Shown: positions 37,251 to 50,100, counted from the first letter of the stretch. The stretch is DNA of 64,000 nucleotides from Ryuthela nishihirai (GCA_038380435.1 JAWZYU010000034.1:19757404-19821403), one strand, 5' to 3'. Notes: a model not told the origin generated them from the letters alone. Numbers and translations: made by a program.

Positions 37251-40135
37251 TCGAATTTAATTTTTTTTTCAGCTGATGTTCCTATTTACGTTTCTCATTC
37301 TTGAACAGAGGATTATCTCCTAATGATCGGGACAAAGTAAAACTTGAAATCTGTATCTAAATATTATCGAATTTCATTTTTTTTTCAGCTGATGTTCCTA
37401 TTTAAGTTTCTCATTCTTGAACAGAGGATTATCTCCTAATGATCGGTACAAAGTAAAACTCGAAACCTGTATCTAAATATTATCGAATTTCATTTTTTTT
37501 CAGCTGATGTTTATATTTAAGTTTCTCATTCTTCAACAGAGGATTATCTCCTAATGATCGGTACAAAGTAAAACTCGAAATCTGTATCTAAATATTATCG
37601 AATTTCATTTTTTTTTCAGCTGATGTTCCTATTTAAGTTTCTCATTCTTGAACAGAGGATTATCTCCTAATGATCGGTACAAAGTAAAACTCGAAATCTG
37701 TATCTAAATATTATCGAATTTCATTTTATTTTCAGCTGATGTTCCTATTTAAGTTTCTCATTCTTGAACAGAGGATTATCTCCTAATGATCGGGACAAAG
37801 TAAAACTCGAAATCTGTATCTAAATATTATCGAATTTCATTTTTTTTCAGCTGATGTTTATATTTAAGTTTCTCATTCTTGAACAGAGTATTATCTCCTA
37901 ATGATCGGTACAAAGTAAAACTCGAAATCTGTATCTAAATATTATCGAATTTCATTTATTTTTCAGCTGATGTTTATATTTAAGTTTCTCATTCTTGAAC
38001 AGAGGATTATCTCCTAATTGTCGGTACAAAGTAAAACTCGAAATCTGTATCTAAATATTATCGAATTTCATTTTTTTTTCAGCTGATGTTTCTATTTATG
38101 TTTCTCATTCTTGAACAGAGGATTATCTCCTAATGAACGGTACAAAGTAAAACTCGAAATCTGTATCTAAATATTATCGAATTTCATTTATTTTTCAGCT
38201 GATGTTTATATTCAAGTTTCTCATTCTTGAACAGAGGATTATCTCCTAATGATCGGTACAAAGTAAAACTCGAAATCTGTATCTAAATATTATCGAATTT
38301 CATTTTTTTTCAGCTGATGTTTATATTTAAGTTTCTCATTCTTGAACAGAGGATTATCTCCTAATGAACGGTACAAAGTAAAACTCGATATCTGTATCTA
38401 AATATTATCGAATTTCATTTTTTTTTCAGCTGATGTTCCTATTTAAGTTTCTCATTCTTGAACAGAGGATTATCTCCTAATGATCGGTACAAAGTAAAAC
38501 TCGAAACCTGTATCTAAATAATATCGAATTTCATTTTTTTTTCAGCTGATGTTCCTATTTAAGTTTCTCATTCTTGAACAGAGGATTATCTCCTAATGAT
38601 CGGGACAAAGTAAAACTCGAAATCTGTATCTAAATATTATCGAATTTCATTTTTTTTTCAGCTGATGTTCCTATTTAAGTTTCTCATTCTTGAACAGAGA
38701 TTTATCTCCTAATGAACGGTACAAAGTAAAACTCTAATTCTGTATCTAAATATTATCGAATTTCATTTTTTTTCAGTTGATGTTTATATTTAAGTTTCTC
38801 ATTCTTGAACAGAGGATTATCTCCTAATCAACGGTACAAAGTAAAACTCGAAATCTGTATCTAAATATTATCGAATTTCATTTTTTTTTCAGCTGATGTT
38901 CCTATTTAAGTTTCTCATTCTTGAACAGAGGATTATCTCCTAATGAACGGTACAAAGTAAAACTCGAAACCTGTATCTAAATATTATCGAATTTCATTTT
39001 TTTTCAGTTGATGTTTATATTTAAGTTTCTCATTCTTGAAAAGAGGATTATCTCCTAATGATCGGTACAAAGTAAAACTCGAAATCTGTATCTAAATATT
39101 ATCGAATTTCATTTTTTTTCAGCTGATGTTTCTATTTATGTTTCTCATTCTTGAACAGAGGATTATCTCCAAATGATCGGGACAAAGTAAAACTCGAAAT
39201 CTGTATCTAAATATTATCGAATTTCATTTTTTTTTCAGCTGATGTTCCTATTTAAGTTTCTCATTCTTGAAAAGAGGATTATGTCCTAATGAACGGTACA
39301 AAGTAAAACTCGAAACCTGTATCTAAATATTATCGAATTTCATTTTTTTTCAGTTGATGTTTATATTTAAGTTTCTCATTCTTGAAAAGAGGATTATCTC
39401 CTAATGATCGGTACAAAGTAAAACTCGAAATCTGTATCTAAATATTATCGAATTTCATTTTTTTTCAGCTGATGTTTATATTTAAGTTTCTCATTCTTGA
39501 ACAGAGGATTATCTCCTAATGAACGGTACAAAGTAAAACTCGAAATCTGTATCTAAATATTATCGAATTTCATTTTTTTTCAGTTGATGTTTATATTTAA
39601 GTTTCTCATTCTTGAACAGAGGATTATCTCCTAATGAACGGTACAAAGTAAAACTCGAAATCTGTATCTAAATATTATCGAATTTCATTTTTTTTCAGGT
39701 GATGTTTCTATTTATGTTTCTCATTCTTGAACAGAGGATTATCTCCTAATGATCGGGACAAAGTAAAACTCGAAATCTGTATCTAAATATTATCGAATTT
39801 CATTTTTTTTTCAGCTGATGTTCCTATTTAAGTTTCTCATTCTTGAACAGAGGATTATCTCCTAATGAACGGTACAAAGTAAAACTCGAAACCTGTAACT
39901 AAATATTATCGAATTTCATTTTTTTTCAGTTGATGTTTATATTTAAGTTTCTCATTCTTGAAAAGAGGATTATCTCCTAATGATCGGTACAAAGTAAAAC
40001 TCGAAATCTGTATCTAAATATTATCGAATTTCATTTTTTTTCAGCTGATGTTTATATTTAAGTTTCTCATTCTTGAACAGAGGATTATCTCCTAATGAAC
40101 GGTACAAAGTAAAACTCGAAATCTGTATCTAAATA
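36770..40135 (+). repeat. Recently duplicated satellite block, copy 1 (3,466-bp spacing)
   Basis: At least twelve private variants recur 3,466 bp (30 monomers) downstream, including CTTCAACAG (37531), TTTTATTTTCAG (37721), CAGAGTATTA (37884), AATTGTCGG, CGATATCTG (38386), CAGAGATTTATC, CTCTAATTCTG, AATCAACGG, CCAAATGATC, TTATGTCCTAA, TTCAGGTGATG and GTAACTAAAT (39895). Confidence 0.93.
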
Positions 40136-40235
40136 TTATCGAATTTCATTTTTTTTTCAGCTGATGTTTATATTTAAGTTTCTCATTCTTGAACAGAGGA
40201 TTATCTCCTAATGAACGGTACAAAGTAAAACTCGA

Positions 40236-43200
40236 ATCCTGTATCTAAATATTATCGAATTTCATTTTTTTTCAGCTGATGTTTATATTTAAGTTTCTCA
40301 TTCTTGAACAGAGGATTATCTCCTAATGATCGGTACAAAGTAAAACTCGAAATCTGTATCTAAATATTATCGAATTTCATTTTTTTTTCAGCTGATGTTT
40401 CTATTTATGTTTCTCATTCTTGAACAGAGGATTATCTCCTAATGAACGGTACAAAGTAAAACTCGAAATCTGTATCTAAATATTATCGAATTTCATTTTT
40501 TTTCAGCTGATGTTTATATTTAAGTTTCTCATTCTTGAACAGAGGATTATCTCCTAATGAACGGTACAAAGTAAAACTCGAAATCTGTATCTAAATATTA
40601 TCGAATTTCATTTTTTTTTCAGCTGATGTTCCTATTTAAGTTTCTCATTCTTGAACAGAGGATTATCTCCTAATGATCGGTACAAAGTAAAACTCGAAAC
40701 CTGTATCTAAATATTATCGAATTTAATTTTTTTTTCAGCTGATGTTCCTATTTACGTTTCTCATTCTTGAACAGAGGATTATCTCCTAATGATCGGGACA
40801 AAGTAAAACTTGAAATCTGTATCTAAATATTATCGAATTTCATTTTTTTTTCAGCTGATGTTCCTATTTAAGTTTCTCATTCTTGAACAGAGGATTATCT
40901 CCTAATGATCGGTACAAAGTAAAACTCGAAACCTGTATCTAAATATTATCGAATTTCATTTTTTTTCAGCTGATGTTTATATTTAAGTTTCTCATTCTTC
41001 AACAGAGGATTATCTCCTAATGATCGGTACAAAGTAAAACTCGAAATCTGTATCTAAATATTATCGAATTTCATTTTTTTTTCAGCTGATGTTCCTATTT
41101 AAGTTTCTCATTCTTGAACAGAGGATTATCTCCTAATGATCGGTACAAAGTAAAACTCGAAATCTGTATCTAAATATTATCGAATTTCATTTTATTTTCA
41201 GCTGATGTTCCTATTTAAGTTTCTCATTCTTGAACAGAGGATTATCTCCTAATGATCGGGACAAAGTAAAACTCGAAATCTGTATCTAAATATTATCGAA
41301 TTTCATTTTTTTTCAGCTGATGTTTATATTTAAGTTTCTCATTCTTGAACAGAGTATTATCTCCTAATGATCGGTACAAAGTAAAACTCGAAATCTGTAT
41401 CTAAATATTATCGAATTTCATTTATTTTTCAGCTGATGTTTATATTTAAGTTTCTCATTCTTGAACAGAGGATTATCTCCTAATTGTCGGTACAAAGTAA
41501 AACTCGAAATCTGTATCTAAATATTATCGAATTTCATTTTTTTTTCAGCTGATGTTTCTATTTATGTTTCTCATTCTTGAACAGAGGATTATCTCCTAAT
41601 GAACGGTACAAAGTAAAACTCGAAATCTGTATCTAAATATTATCGAATTTCATTTATTTTTCAGCTGATGTTTATATTCAAGTTTCTCATTCTTGAACAG
41701 AGGATTATCTCCTAATGATCGGTACAAAGTAAAACTCGAAATCTGTATCTAAATATTATCGAATTTCATTTTTTTTCAGCTGATGTTTATATTTAAGTTT
41801 CTCATTCTTGAACAGAGGATTATCTCCTAATGAACGGTACAAAGTAAAACTCGATATCTGTATCTAAATATTATCGAATTTCATTTTTTTTTCAGCTGAT
41901 GTTCCTATTTAAGTTTCTCATTCTTGAACAGAGGATTATCTCCTAATGATCGGTACAAAGTAAAACTCGAAACCTGTATCTAAATAATATCGAATTTCAT
42001 TTTTTTTTCAGCTGATGTTCCTATTTAAGTTTCTCATTCTTGAACAGAGGATTATCTCCTAATGATCGGGACAAAGTAAAACTCGAAATCTGTATCTAAA
42101 TATTATCGAATTTCATTTTTTTTTCAGCTGATGTTCCTATTTAAGTTTCTCATTCTTGAACAGAGATTTATCTCCTAATGAACGGTACAAAGTAAAACTC
42201 TAATTCTGTATCTAAATATTATCGAATTTCATTTTTTTTCAGTTGATGTTTATATTTAAGTTTCTCATTCTTGAACAGAGGATTATCTCCTAATCAACGG
42301 TACAAAGTAAAACTCGAAATCTGTATCTAAATATTATCGAATTTCATTTTTTTTTCAGCTGATGTTCCTATTTAAGTTTCTCATTCTTGAACAGAGGATT
42401 ATCTCCTAATGAACGGTACAAAGTAAAACTCGAAACCTGTATCTAAATATTATCGAATTTCATTTTTTTTCAGTTGATGTTTATATTTAAGTTTCTCATT
42501 CTTGAAAAGAGGATTATCTCCTAATGATCGGTACAAAGTAAAACTCGAAATCTGTATCTAAATATTATCGAATTTCATTTTTTTTCAGCTGATGTTTCTA
42601 TTTATGTTTCTCATTCTTGAACAGAGGATTATCTCCAAATGATCGGGACAAAGTAAAACTCGAAATCTGTATCTAAATATTATCGAATTTCATTTTTTTT
42701 TCAGCTGATGTTCCTATTTAAGTTTCTCATTCTTGAAAAGAGGATTATGTCCTAATGAACGGTACAAAGTAAAACTCGAAACCTGTATCTAAATATTATC
42801 GAATTTCATTTTTTTTCAGTTGATGTTTATATTTAAGTTTCTCATTCTTGAAAAGAGGATTATCTCCTAATGATCGGTACAAAGTAAAACTCGAAATCTG
42901 TATCTAAATATTATCGAATTTCATTTTTTTTCAGCTGATGTTTATATTTAAGTTTCTCATTCTTGAACAGAGGATTATCTCCTAATGAACGGTACAAAGT
43001 AAAACTCGAAATCTGTATCTAAATATTATCGAATTTCATTTTTTTTCAGTTGATGTTTATATTTAAGTTTCTCATTCTTGAACAGAGGATTATCTCCTAA
43101 TGAACGGTACAAAGTAAAACTCGAAATCTGTATCTAAATATTATCGAATTTCATTTTTTTTCAGGTGATGTTTCTATTTATGTTTCTCATTCTTGAACAG

Positions 43201-43601
43201 AGGATTATCTCCTAATGATCGGGACAAAGTAAAACTCGAAATCTGTATCTAAATATTATCGAATTTCATTTTTTTTTCAGCTGATGTTCCTATTTAAGTT
43301 TCTCATTCTTGAACAGAGGATTATCTCCTAATGAACGGTACAAAGTAAAACTCGAAACCTGTAACTAAATATTATCGAATTTCATTTTTTTTCAGTTGAT
43401 GTTTATATTTAAGTTTCTCATTCTTGAAAAGAGGATTATCTCCTAATGATCGGTACAAAGTAAAACTCGAAATCTGTATCTAAATATTATCGAATTTCAT
43501 TTTTTTTCAGCTGATGTTTATATTTAAGTTTCTCATTCTTGAACAGAGGATTATCTCCTAATGAACGGTACAAAGTAAAACTCGAAATCTGTATCTAAAT
43601 A
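40236..43601 (+). repeat. Recently duplicated satellite block, copy 2 (3,466-bp spacing)
   Basis: Second copy of 36770-40135, with matching markers at 40997, 41187, 41350, 41852, 43157 and 43361. Immediately after the shared part this copy has one extra monomer (TTTCTAATTATG near 43632) before the CGAATCCTG marker, which shifts the offset from 3,466 to 3,580. Confidence 0.93.
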
Positions 43602-45173
43602 TTATCGAATTTCATTTTTTTCAGCTGATGTTTCTAATTATGTTTCTCATTCTTGAACAGAGGATTATCTCCTAATGATCGGGACAAAGTAAAACTCGAA
43701 ATCTGTATCTAAATATTATCGAATTTCATTTTTTTTTCAGCTGATGTTTATATTTAAGTTTCTCATTCTTGAACAGAGGATTATCTCCTAATGAACGGTA
43801 CAAAGTAAAACTCGAATCCTGTATCTAAATATTATCGAATTTCATTTTTTTTCAGTTGATGTTTATATTTAAGTTTCTCATTCTTGAACAGAGGATTATC
43901 TCCTAATGATCGGTACAAAGTAAAACTCGAAATCTGTATCTAAATATTATCGAATTTCATTTTTTTTCAGTTGATGTTTCTATTTATGTTTCTCATTCTT
44001 GAACAGAGGATTATCTCCTAATGAACGGTACAAAGTAAAACTCGAGACCTGTATCTAAATATTATCGAATTTCATTTTTTTTCAGTTGATGTTTATATTT
44101 AAGTTTCTCATTCTTGAAAAGAGGATTATCTCCTAATGATCGGTACAAAGTAAAACTCGAAGTCTGTATCTAAATATTATCGAATTTCATTTTTTTTTCA
44201 GCTGATGTTCCTATTTAAGTTTCTCATTCTTGAACAGAGGATTATCTCCTAATGATCGGTACAAAGTAAAACTCGAAACCTGTATCTAAATATTATCGAA
44301 TTTAATTTTTTTTTCAGCTGATGTTCCTATTTACGTTTCTCATTCTTGAACAGAGGATTATCTCCTAATGATCGGTACAAAGTAAAACTCGAAATCTGTA
44401 TCTAAATATTATCGAATTTCATTTTTTTTTCAGCTGATGTTCCTATTTAAGTTTCTCATTCTTGAACAGAGGATTATCTCCTAATGATCGGTACAAAGTA
44501 AAACTCGAAACCTGTATCTAAATATTATCGAATTTAATTTTTTTTTCAGCTGATGTTCCTATTTACGTTTCTCATTCTTGAACAGAGGATTATCTCCTAA
44601 TGATCGGGACAAAGTAAAACTTGAAATCTGTATCTAAATATTATCGAATTTCATTTTTTTTTCAGCTGATGTTCCTATTTAAGTTTCTCATTCTTGAACA
44701 GAGGATTATCTCCTAATGATCGGTACAAAGTAAAACTCGAAACCTGTATCTAAATATTATCGAATTTCATTTTTTTTCAGCTGATGTTTATATTTAAGTT
44801 TCTCATTCTTGAACAGAGGATTATCTCCTAATGATCGGTACAAAGTAAAACTCGAAATCTGTATCTAAATATTATCGAATTTCATTTTTTTTTCAGCTGA
44901 TGTTCCTATTTAAGTTTCTCATTCTTGAACAGAGGATTATCTCCTAATGATCGGGACAAAGTAAAACTCGAAATCTGTATCTAAATATTATCGAATTTCA
45001 TTTTTTTTCAGCTGATGTTTATATTTAAGTTTCTCATTCTTGAACAGAGGATTATCTCCTAATGATCGGTACAAAGTAAAACTCGAAATCTGTATCTAAA
45101 TATTATCGAATTTCATTTTTTTTTCAGCTGATGTTTCTATTTATGTTTCTCATTCTTGAACAGAGGATTATCT

Positions 45174-45185
45174 CCTAATGAACGG
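45174..45185 (+). repeat. Target-site duplication, left copy
   Basis: CCTAATGAACGG, part of a B-type monomer. The same 12 bases follow the element at 51107-51118. The first two (CC) could instead belong to the element's tail, so the duplication is 10-12 bp. Confidence 0.9.
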
Positions 45186-45874
45186 CCCCTCGATGCGAGA
45201 GCCTGTCCGTGGTGAGGGGACCACCCTGTGAAGGTTCCGCTGGCTCGGTTACCTTCACAGGGTCCTAAACGCTCGCCCGCGTGTTTGCCGTGCGCGGAGA
45301 CCCGTGTCCCTGGAAAGGAGGATCCTGGCAGTTGCTCAGGGGTCCCCGTCTTCTCTTCCCAGCTCATGACTGGTGGGGTCCCCTTTGGCCGTTTTGCCAT
45401 TGGGGAGCCTGTCTGTCGCGGGGCTGGGCAGCGACTTCCGGGGCCGCTGCTATACACTGCTTTGGCCTCTGCTTCAGGTAAACGGGAGGTCCTGGGGTGG
45501 CCCCCTCAGGATCAATCGGCTGGTGGGCTGGTCCTGCTAGGGTCAACTATGCAGATCGGTGAGTAACCTTGTCCACCGTCCGGACAACGGTTTGCGAGTT
45601 TCCACACACATTTACTGATTTTGTAGTTTTCTTTCTTTTGTGTGGCCAGCTCTTGCCTCACACTTTATTGCTTTGTTGCTTCTTTTCTTTTGTGGGAACT
45701 CCGACGAGTTTCCCGCCACTTCTCTTTTTCTTTTCTTTTTGTTTTGTTGTGCGGGCTTGGCTCACTGCCTGTATGGGTATGGTGCCCGTCCAGCCCTGGC
45801 GCCCGACTGGGCGTCCCCTTGTTGGACTCCATGGTGGGTGGGGACAACGGGCACTGAATTTTTTAAAAACAACC
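45186..45874 (+). promoter_or_regulatory. 5' UTR of the LINE, probable internal promoter region
   Basis: About 690 bases before the ORF1 start. LINEs of this kind normally carry a Pol II promoter downstream of their start, but I cannot point to a specific element. It contains a 13-bp-arm hairpin (45223-45263), short upstream frames (45193-45231, and 45366-45566 of 66 aa), a consensus splice donor GTGAGTAA at 45559 and pyrimidine-rich tracts at 45627-45640 and 45720-45750. I do not call the 66-aa frame a gene. Confidence 0.6.
45223..45263 (+). other. Perfect hairpin in LINE 5' UTR
   Basis: ACCCTGTGAAGGT (45223-45235) and its exact complement (45251-45263) enclose a 15-base loop. It sits about 40 bases from the element's 5' end, so it would form a stable cap-proximal stem in the RNA. 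Confidence 0.85.
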
Positions 45875-47146
45875 ATGAGTTCTCCAACTCATAAAAATAC
45901 GAACAATGCCGCAAAGAGGGCTCGCCATGAACCCCCTACTTCTCTGTCTTTGCCTTCGTCTTCGTGTGTGTCTCCGTCTCCGAAGTTCCTGATCATCCAC
46001 TCTACGGGTGATCAGGTACTTGGGGACATGTCCCCCTTTTTTATCAACAAGGGTTTACAAGGTCTTGCGGGAGAGCCGAAATCTGTCAAGCGCCTAAGAT
46101 CCGGTGACTTGCAGGTGGAGACTGCATGCTCCAAACATTCAGAGCTTCTGTTAAAGGTTACAGCGATTGGTGGAGTGGCAGTCGAAGTCACTCCACACAA
46201 GACGCTCAATTCCTCCCGGGGCGTGATCTCCGAGTGGGGCCTCCTCAAGGTTTCTGAGGAGGAAATCCTCTCGGAGCTTTCAGCCCAGGGAGTGATAGCA
46301 GTCCACCGGGTTTCGTCACGCCGTAATGGAAAGTTAGAGCCCAGCCGGGTACTCATTCTAACTTTCAACTCACCACACCTGCCTACTTCTATCAAGGCAG
46401 GATACTTAAAGTGCGAGGTGCGGCCATTTATACCAAACCCTCTGCGTTGTTTCCAATGCCAGAGGTTTGGCCATGCCCGCACCGCATGCCGGGGCAAGCC
46501 CACCTGTGCTCGTTGTGGCAGTCAGGATCATCTTGAACCTGACTGCACAGCAGATAAGGCATGCTGTGTCAACTGCCGTGGTGAGCATCCGGCGTACTCC
46601 CGCGACTGTCCGAAGTGGTTGGAGGAGAAAGAGGTACAGCGCCTGAAGACCCTCCACAACATCAGCTATCCAGAGGCGAGAAAGCTCGCTGCACCGCCTG
46701 CCCCACCTGGCAAGGTCTCCTATGCCGGTGCGGTGGTCGGAAAGCCCGTCGTTAAGATGGCTTCCGTGGCGGTGCAGACCGACATCAGCGTTCCACCAGC
46801 TGAATCTTTCTCGCCTGCTGCTAAGTACCTCTTGACGCAGGCGAAGCCGACGTCGGTGTCAATCTCGACATCAACACCGGTTTCTATTCCTGTGTCTGTG
46901 CCTTCCACTTCCACCTCCGGAAGGCCCCCTCCACCTCGCCCACAGACAGCAAGACCTACAAAACCCAAGGGGCCCCCGCCGGGGCCCAAAAAGAAAATTT
47001 TACCACCTTCGCGTTTGGCGGTCTCTGATCCATGTTGCTCGGACGACTCCGAGGACATGGACACCGACCGCCCAAATTTTCCTAAACCGTCGCTGGCGAC
47101 GGTTAAAATAAATCGAAAGACGTCCGCCAATTCTTCCAAGACCTGA
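45875..47146 (+). CDS. LINE ORF1, gag-like RNA-binding protein with three zinc knuckles
   Basis: A 423-aa protein that in this family binds the element's RNA, forms the ribonucleoprotein and helps bring it to the nucleus. The N-terminus is Ser/Pro-rich with a small basic KRAR patch (14-17). Residues about 85-190 resemble the domain that precedes the knuckles in Jockey and I gag proteins. Three knuckles follow: C192-C195-H200-C205 and C211-C214-H219-C224 (both CX2CX4HX4C), and C231-C234-H238-C245 (CX2CX3HX6C). The C-terminal third is Pro/Ser/Thr-rich, disordered-looking, with an acidic stretch near 390-398. I chose the ATG at 45875 because it has a good context (AACAACCATGA). The frame stays open upstream to 45569, but there it has no ATG start and encodes low-complexity hydrophobic residues from a pyrimidine-rich leader. 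ORF2 follows after one base. Confidence 0.9.
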   Translation: MSSPTHKNTNNAAKRARHEPPTSLSLPSSSCVSPSPKFLIIHSTGDQVLGDMSPFFINKGLQGLAGEPKSVKRLRSGDLQVETACSKHSELLLKVTAIGGVAVEVTPHKTLNSSRGVISEWGLLKVSEEEILSELSAQGVIAVHRVSSRRNGKLEPSRVLILTFNSPHLPTSIKAGYLKCEVRPFIPNPLRCFQCQRFGHARTACRGKPTCARCGSQDHLEPDCTADKACCVNCRGEHPAYSRDCPKWLEEKEVQRLKTLHNISYPEARKLAAPPAPPGKVSYAGAVVGKPVVKMASVAVQTDISVPPAESFSPAAKYLLTQAKPTSVSISTSTPVSIPVSVPSTSTSGRPPPPRPQTARPTKPKGPPPGPKKKILPPSRLAVSDPCCSDDSEDMDTDRPNFPKPSLATVKINRKTSANSSKT

Positions 47147-47147
47147 G

Positions 47148-50100
47148 ATGGCCACACTCCTTCAATGGAACTGTCGTGGATTCCAGAGGAATATTGACGA
47201 CATCAAGGTCCTCCTGAGGGAACACCAACCCCTTTGCGTGTGCCTTCAGGAGACATTCTTGCAGACAGCCAACAATCCCACTATCCGGCACTTTTCTCTC
47301 GTTCGCCGGGACCGGGATGGAGATGGTCCAGCTCACGGGGGTGTTGCCATCCTCGTGAGCAACCATTCTCCATTCCAGGTCATTCCCCTTACTACGAACT
47401 TAGAGGCGGTAGCCATCCGCCTCTTTGTGGGATTTTCGTTGACTGTCTGTTCTGTCTACCTCCCACCCGGAAGCGTCGTTTTCCGGGACGACCTTGATGA
47501 CCTCGTCTCGCAGCTGCCGTCCCCCTTCCTCATCATGGGGGACTTCAACGGACACAGTCCACTTTGGGGCAGTGCTGACACCAACGGGAGGGGCCGGGTC
47601 CTGGAGCAGTGGCTCCTGGATCCTTCTCTCTCCCTGTTGAACACCGGTGTCAGTACTTACTTTCATTCCCCAACCCGCTCTTTCACTGCCATTGACCTCA
47701 CCATCTGCTCCTCCTCGATCCTTCCACTCTTTACATGGGAGGTCGAGGACAATCCATATGGAAGCGATCACCTCCCCGTGGTGTGCACCATCTCTCGTGG
47801 GGGGCCCTGCAGCCCTTCGCGTGTCTCCCGGTGGAGGCTTGATCGGGCTGACTGGAGTGGCTTCGAGCTCTTGTCTGAGCTTGATGATCACTCTGTCAGC
47901 CAGGAGCCCATCAATGTCGCAGTGGCGGAGTTGACGGACTGCATCGTCCATGCAGCTGCCTCTACTATTCCTCAGACCTCGACTCGGTTTCCACGGTTCC
48001 CAAAACCGTGGTGGAATCCCGACTGCACCGCAGCTCGTAAGGCTCAGAACAAGGCTTGGGGGGTGTTTCGGAGATATCCGACGTCCCCCAACCTCGAAGC
48101 ATTCAAACGCGCCAGGGCGAAAGCCCGTTTCGTCCGGCGCCAGAGCCAGAAGGAATCTTGGATGAAATATACTTCTTCTATCACCCGCACGACCAGTTCT
48201 AAGGTCGTGTGGGATAAGGTCCGGAAGATGGGTGGGAAATACACGTCCCACTCATTATCGATCCTGGAGCACAATGGACAGGCAATTGCTGAGCCTCGAG
48301 CAATTGCCGACATTCTGGGGGAGTCATTCTCCACCATCTCTTCCCTGTCCTCCTACTCCCCCGAGTTTCTGGCCCAGAAGAGCAGGGCCGAACGCTCTCC
48401 GCTGTCCTTCCATTCGAATGGCCTGGAGTCTTACAACAGGCCATTCACAGCGGAGGAGCTTCGCCGTGCTCTGCACACTTCTTGTGCATCTGCTGTGGGG
48501 CCAGACAATGTCCATTATGCCATGCTCCAACATCTCTCACCATTGAGTAAGGATCGACTGCTCCGAATCTTCAACCGCATTTTCATCGAGGAGCAGTTTC
48601 CGGACTCCTGGCGGGAGGCCATCGTCTTGGCCTTCCCTAAGCCAGGCAAAGATCCCAAGATTCCTTCCAATTATCGTCCAATTGCGTTGACGAGCTGCGT
48701 CTGCAAGGTGTTGGAAAGGATGGTAAATACCAGGCTGGCCTGGTATTTGGAACATCACGGCCTTCTTTCCAACACCCAGTGTGGCTTTCGCAGGCACAGG
48801 TCTACTTTAGACCACCTGATCCGCCTCGAATCGGCGATCAGGAATTCCTTTTTACGACGAGAGCACCTGGTGTCAGTTTTCTTCGACATCGAAAAAGCGT
48901 ACGACACGGCATGGAGATTCGGCATTCTTCGTGACCTTCACAGCTTCGGCTTGCGAGGTCACATGCCGATCTTCATCGCGAACTTTTTATCTTCTCGTGT
49001 TTTTCGAGTCCGTGTCGGCAACACTCTATCGCGGCCTTTCCCCCAAGAACAGGGGGTGCCTCAAGGCTGCGTCCTGAGTGTTATGCTTTTCGCTGTCAAG
49101 ATAAATTCCATTACACGGCAACTTCCTCCGACTGTAGGCAATGCCCTCTATGTTGACGACTTTAGCATCTTTTGCTCATCGTCCAGCATGAGGGTCATTG
49201 AACGACAACTGCAAACTGCCCTGAACAATCTCTCGGTTTGGGCGATGGCCAATGGGTTCCGGTTCTCCCCACAGAAGACCGCTTGTGTGCACTTTTGCCG
49301 CAAGCGTAATCTTCATCTGGACCCCGAGCTGCGGCTCGGGGGTACCATCATTCCAGTTTTGGCGGAGACCAAGTTTCTCGGTCTCATCTTCGACCGGAAA
49401 TTGACCTTTTTATCACATATCCGACATCTCAGGTCCAAGTGCACGCGGGCATTGAACATCATCAAGGTCCTCTCCTCCCTATCTTGGGGGGCGGACCGAT
49501 GTTCTTTGCTCCGCCTTTACCGTGCACTTGTCCGGTCGATACTGGACTACGGATCCCAGGTGTATGACTCCGCCCGGGATTCGGTGGTGAAGGTGCTGGA
49601 CCCACTCCATCATCAGGCCCTCCGTGTGTGCACGGGGGCCTTCCGCACTTCGCCGGTCCAGAGTCTCTACGTTGAGACCGATGAATCATCTTTATCTATT
49701 CGCCGTCAGCAGTTGCCCCTGCAGTATGCATCAAAATTGCGATCCCTGCCAGGCCATCCCACTTGGGACTGCGTTTTCAGTCCCAGGTGGGAAATGTTAT
49801 ACCAGAATCGGCCGACTGCCATTCGTCCTTTCGGTTTGCGTGTCCGAGGCTACCTCAGAGACATCAACACCAGTCTCGATAGCATCGCACAGTCGACAGC
49901 TGAGCCACTTCCACCTTGGCTCGCTGTTTCCCCTTCCTGCGAATTTTCCCTGTGCAGGACGGGGAAGGCCTTTACACCTGACTGTGTGTACCGGCAACTC
50001 TTTGCCAGCCATCGTGCTGAGCATCCGGACTTCTTGCCTGTCTTCACAGATGGCTCGAAGTCCGGCACTTCAGTGGGATCAGCCACGGTCTGCTGTGATG

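Larger units (their letters stand above)
7761..45185 (+). repeat. 115-bp AT-rich satellite array, left part
   Basis: About 325 head-to-tail monomers of 114-116 bp, all in one orientation. A monomer runs from TCATTCTTGAACAGAGG through ATCTCCTAATGATCGG, TACAAAGTAAAACTCG and TATCGAATTTCA to a T8-T10 tract, CAGCTGATG and TATTTAAG. Linked variants define subfamilies: A (GTTTATATTTAAG), B (GTTTCTATTTATG), C (GTTCCTATTTAAG, mostly T9) and D (CAGTTGATG, often GAAAAG). Further linked sites are GATCGGT, GATCGGG or GAACGGT, and CGAAATC or CGAAACC. From about 7.8 to 20 kb an A-B-C-D tetramer of about 460 bp dominates; further right other orders prevail. All frames are stop-rich, so it is non-coding. Confidence 0.97.

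Noticed and set aside
45366..45566. 66-aa upstream open frame in the LINE 5' UTR as a gene
   Set aside because: It has no recognisable domain and could be chance in GC-rich sequence. I keep it only as a note on the leader.
45569..45874. N-terminal extension of LINE ORF1 giving a 525-aa protein with hydrophobic segments
   Set aside because: The extended frame begins at TTG, and its residues come from a pyrimidine-rich leader. The ATG at 45875 has a good context and starts a typical gag N-terminus.
47400..48251. 283-aa antisense open frame within ORF2, and other antisense frames across the LINE
   Set aside because: They overlap strongly supported endonuclease and reverse-transcriptase coding sequence; GC-rich codons leave the antisense frames open by chance.
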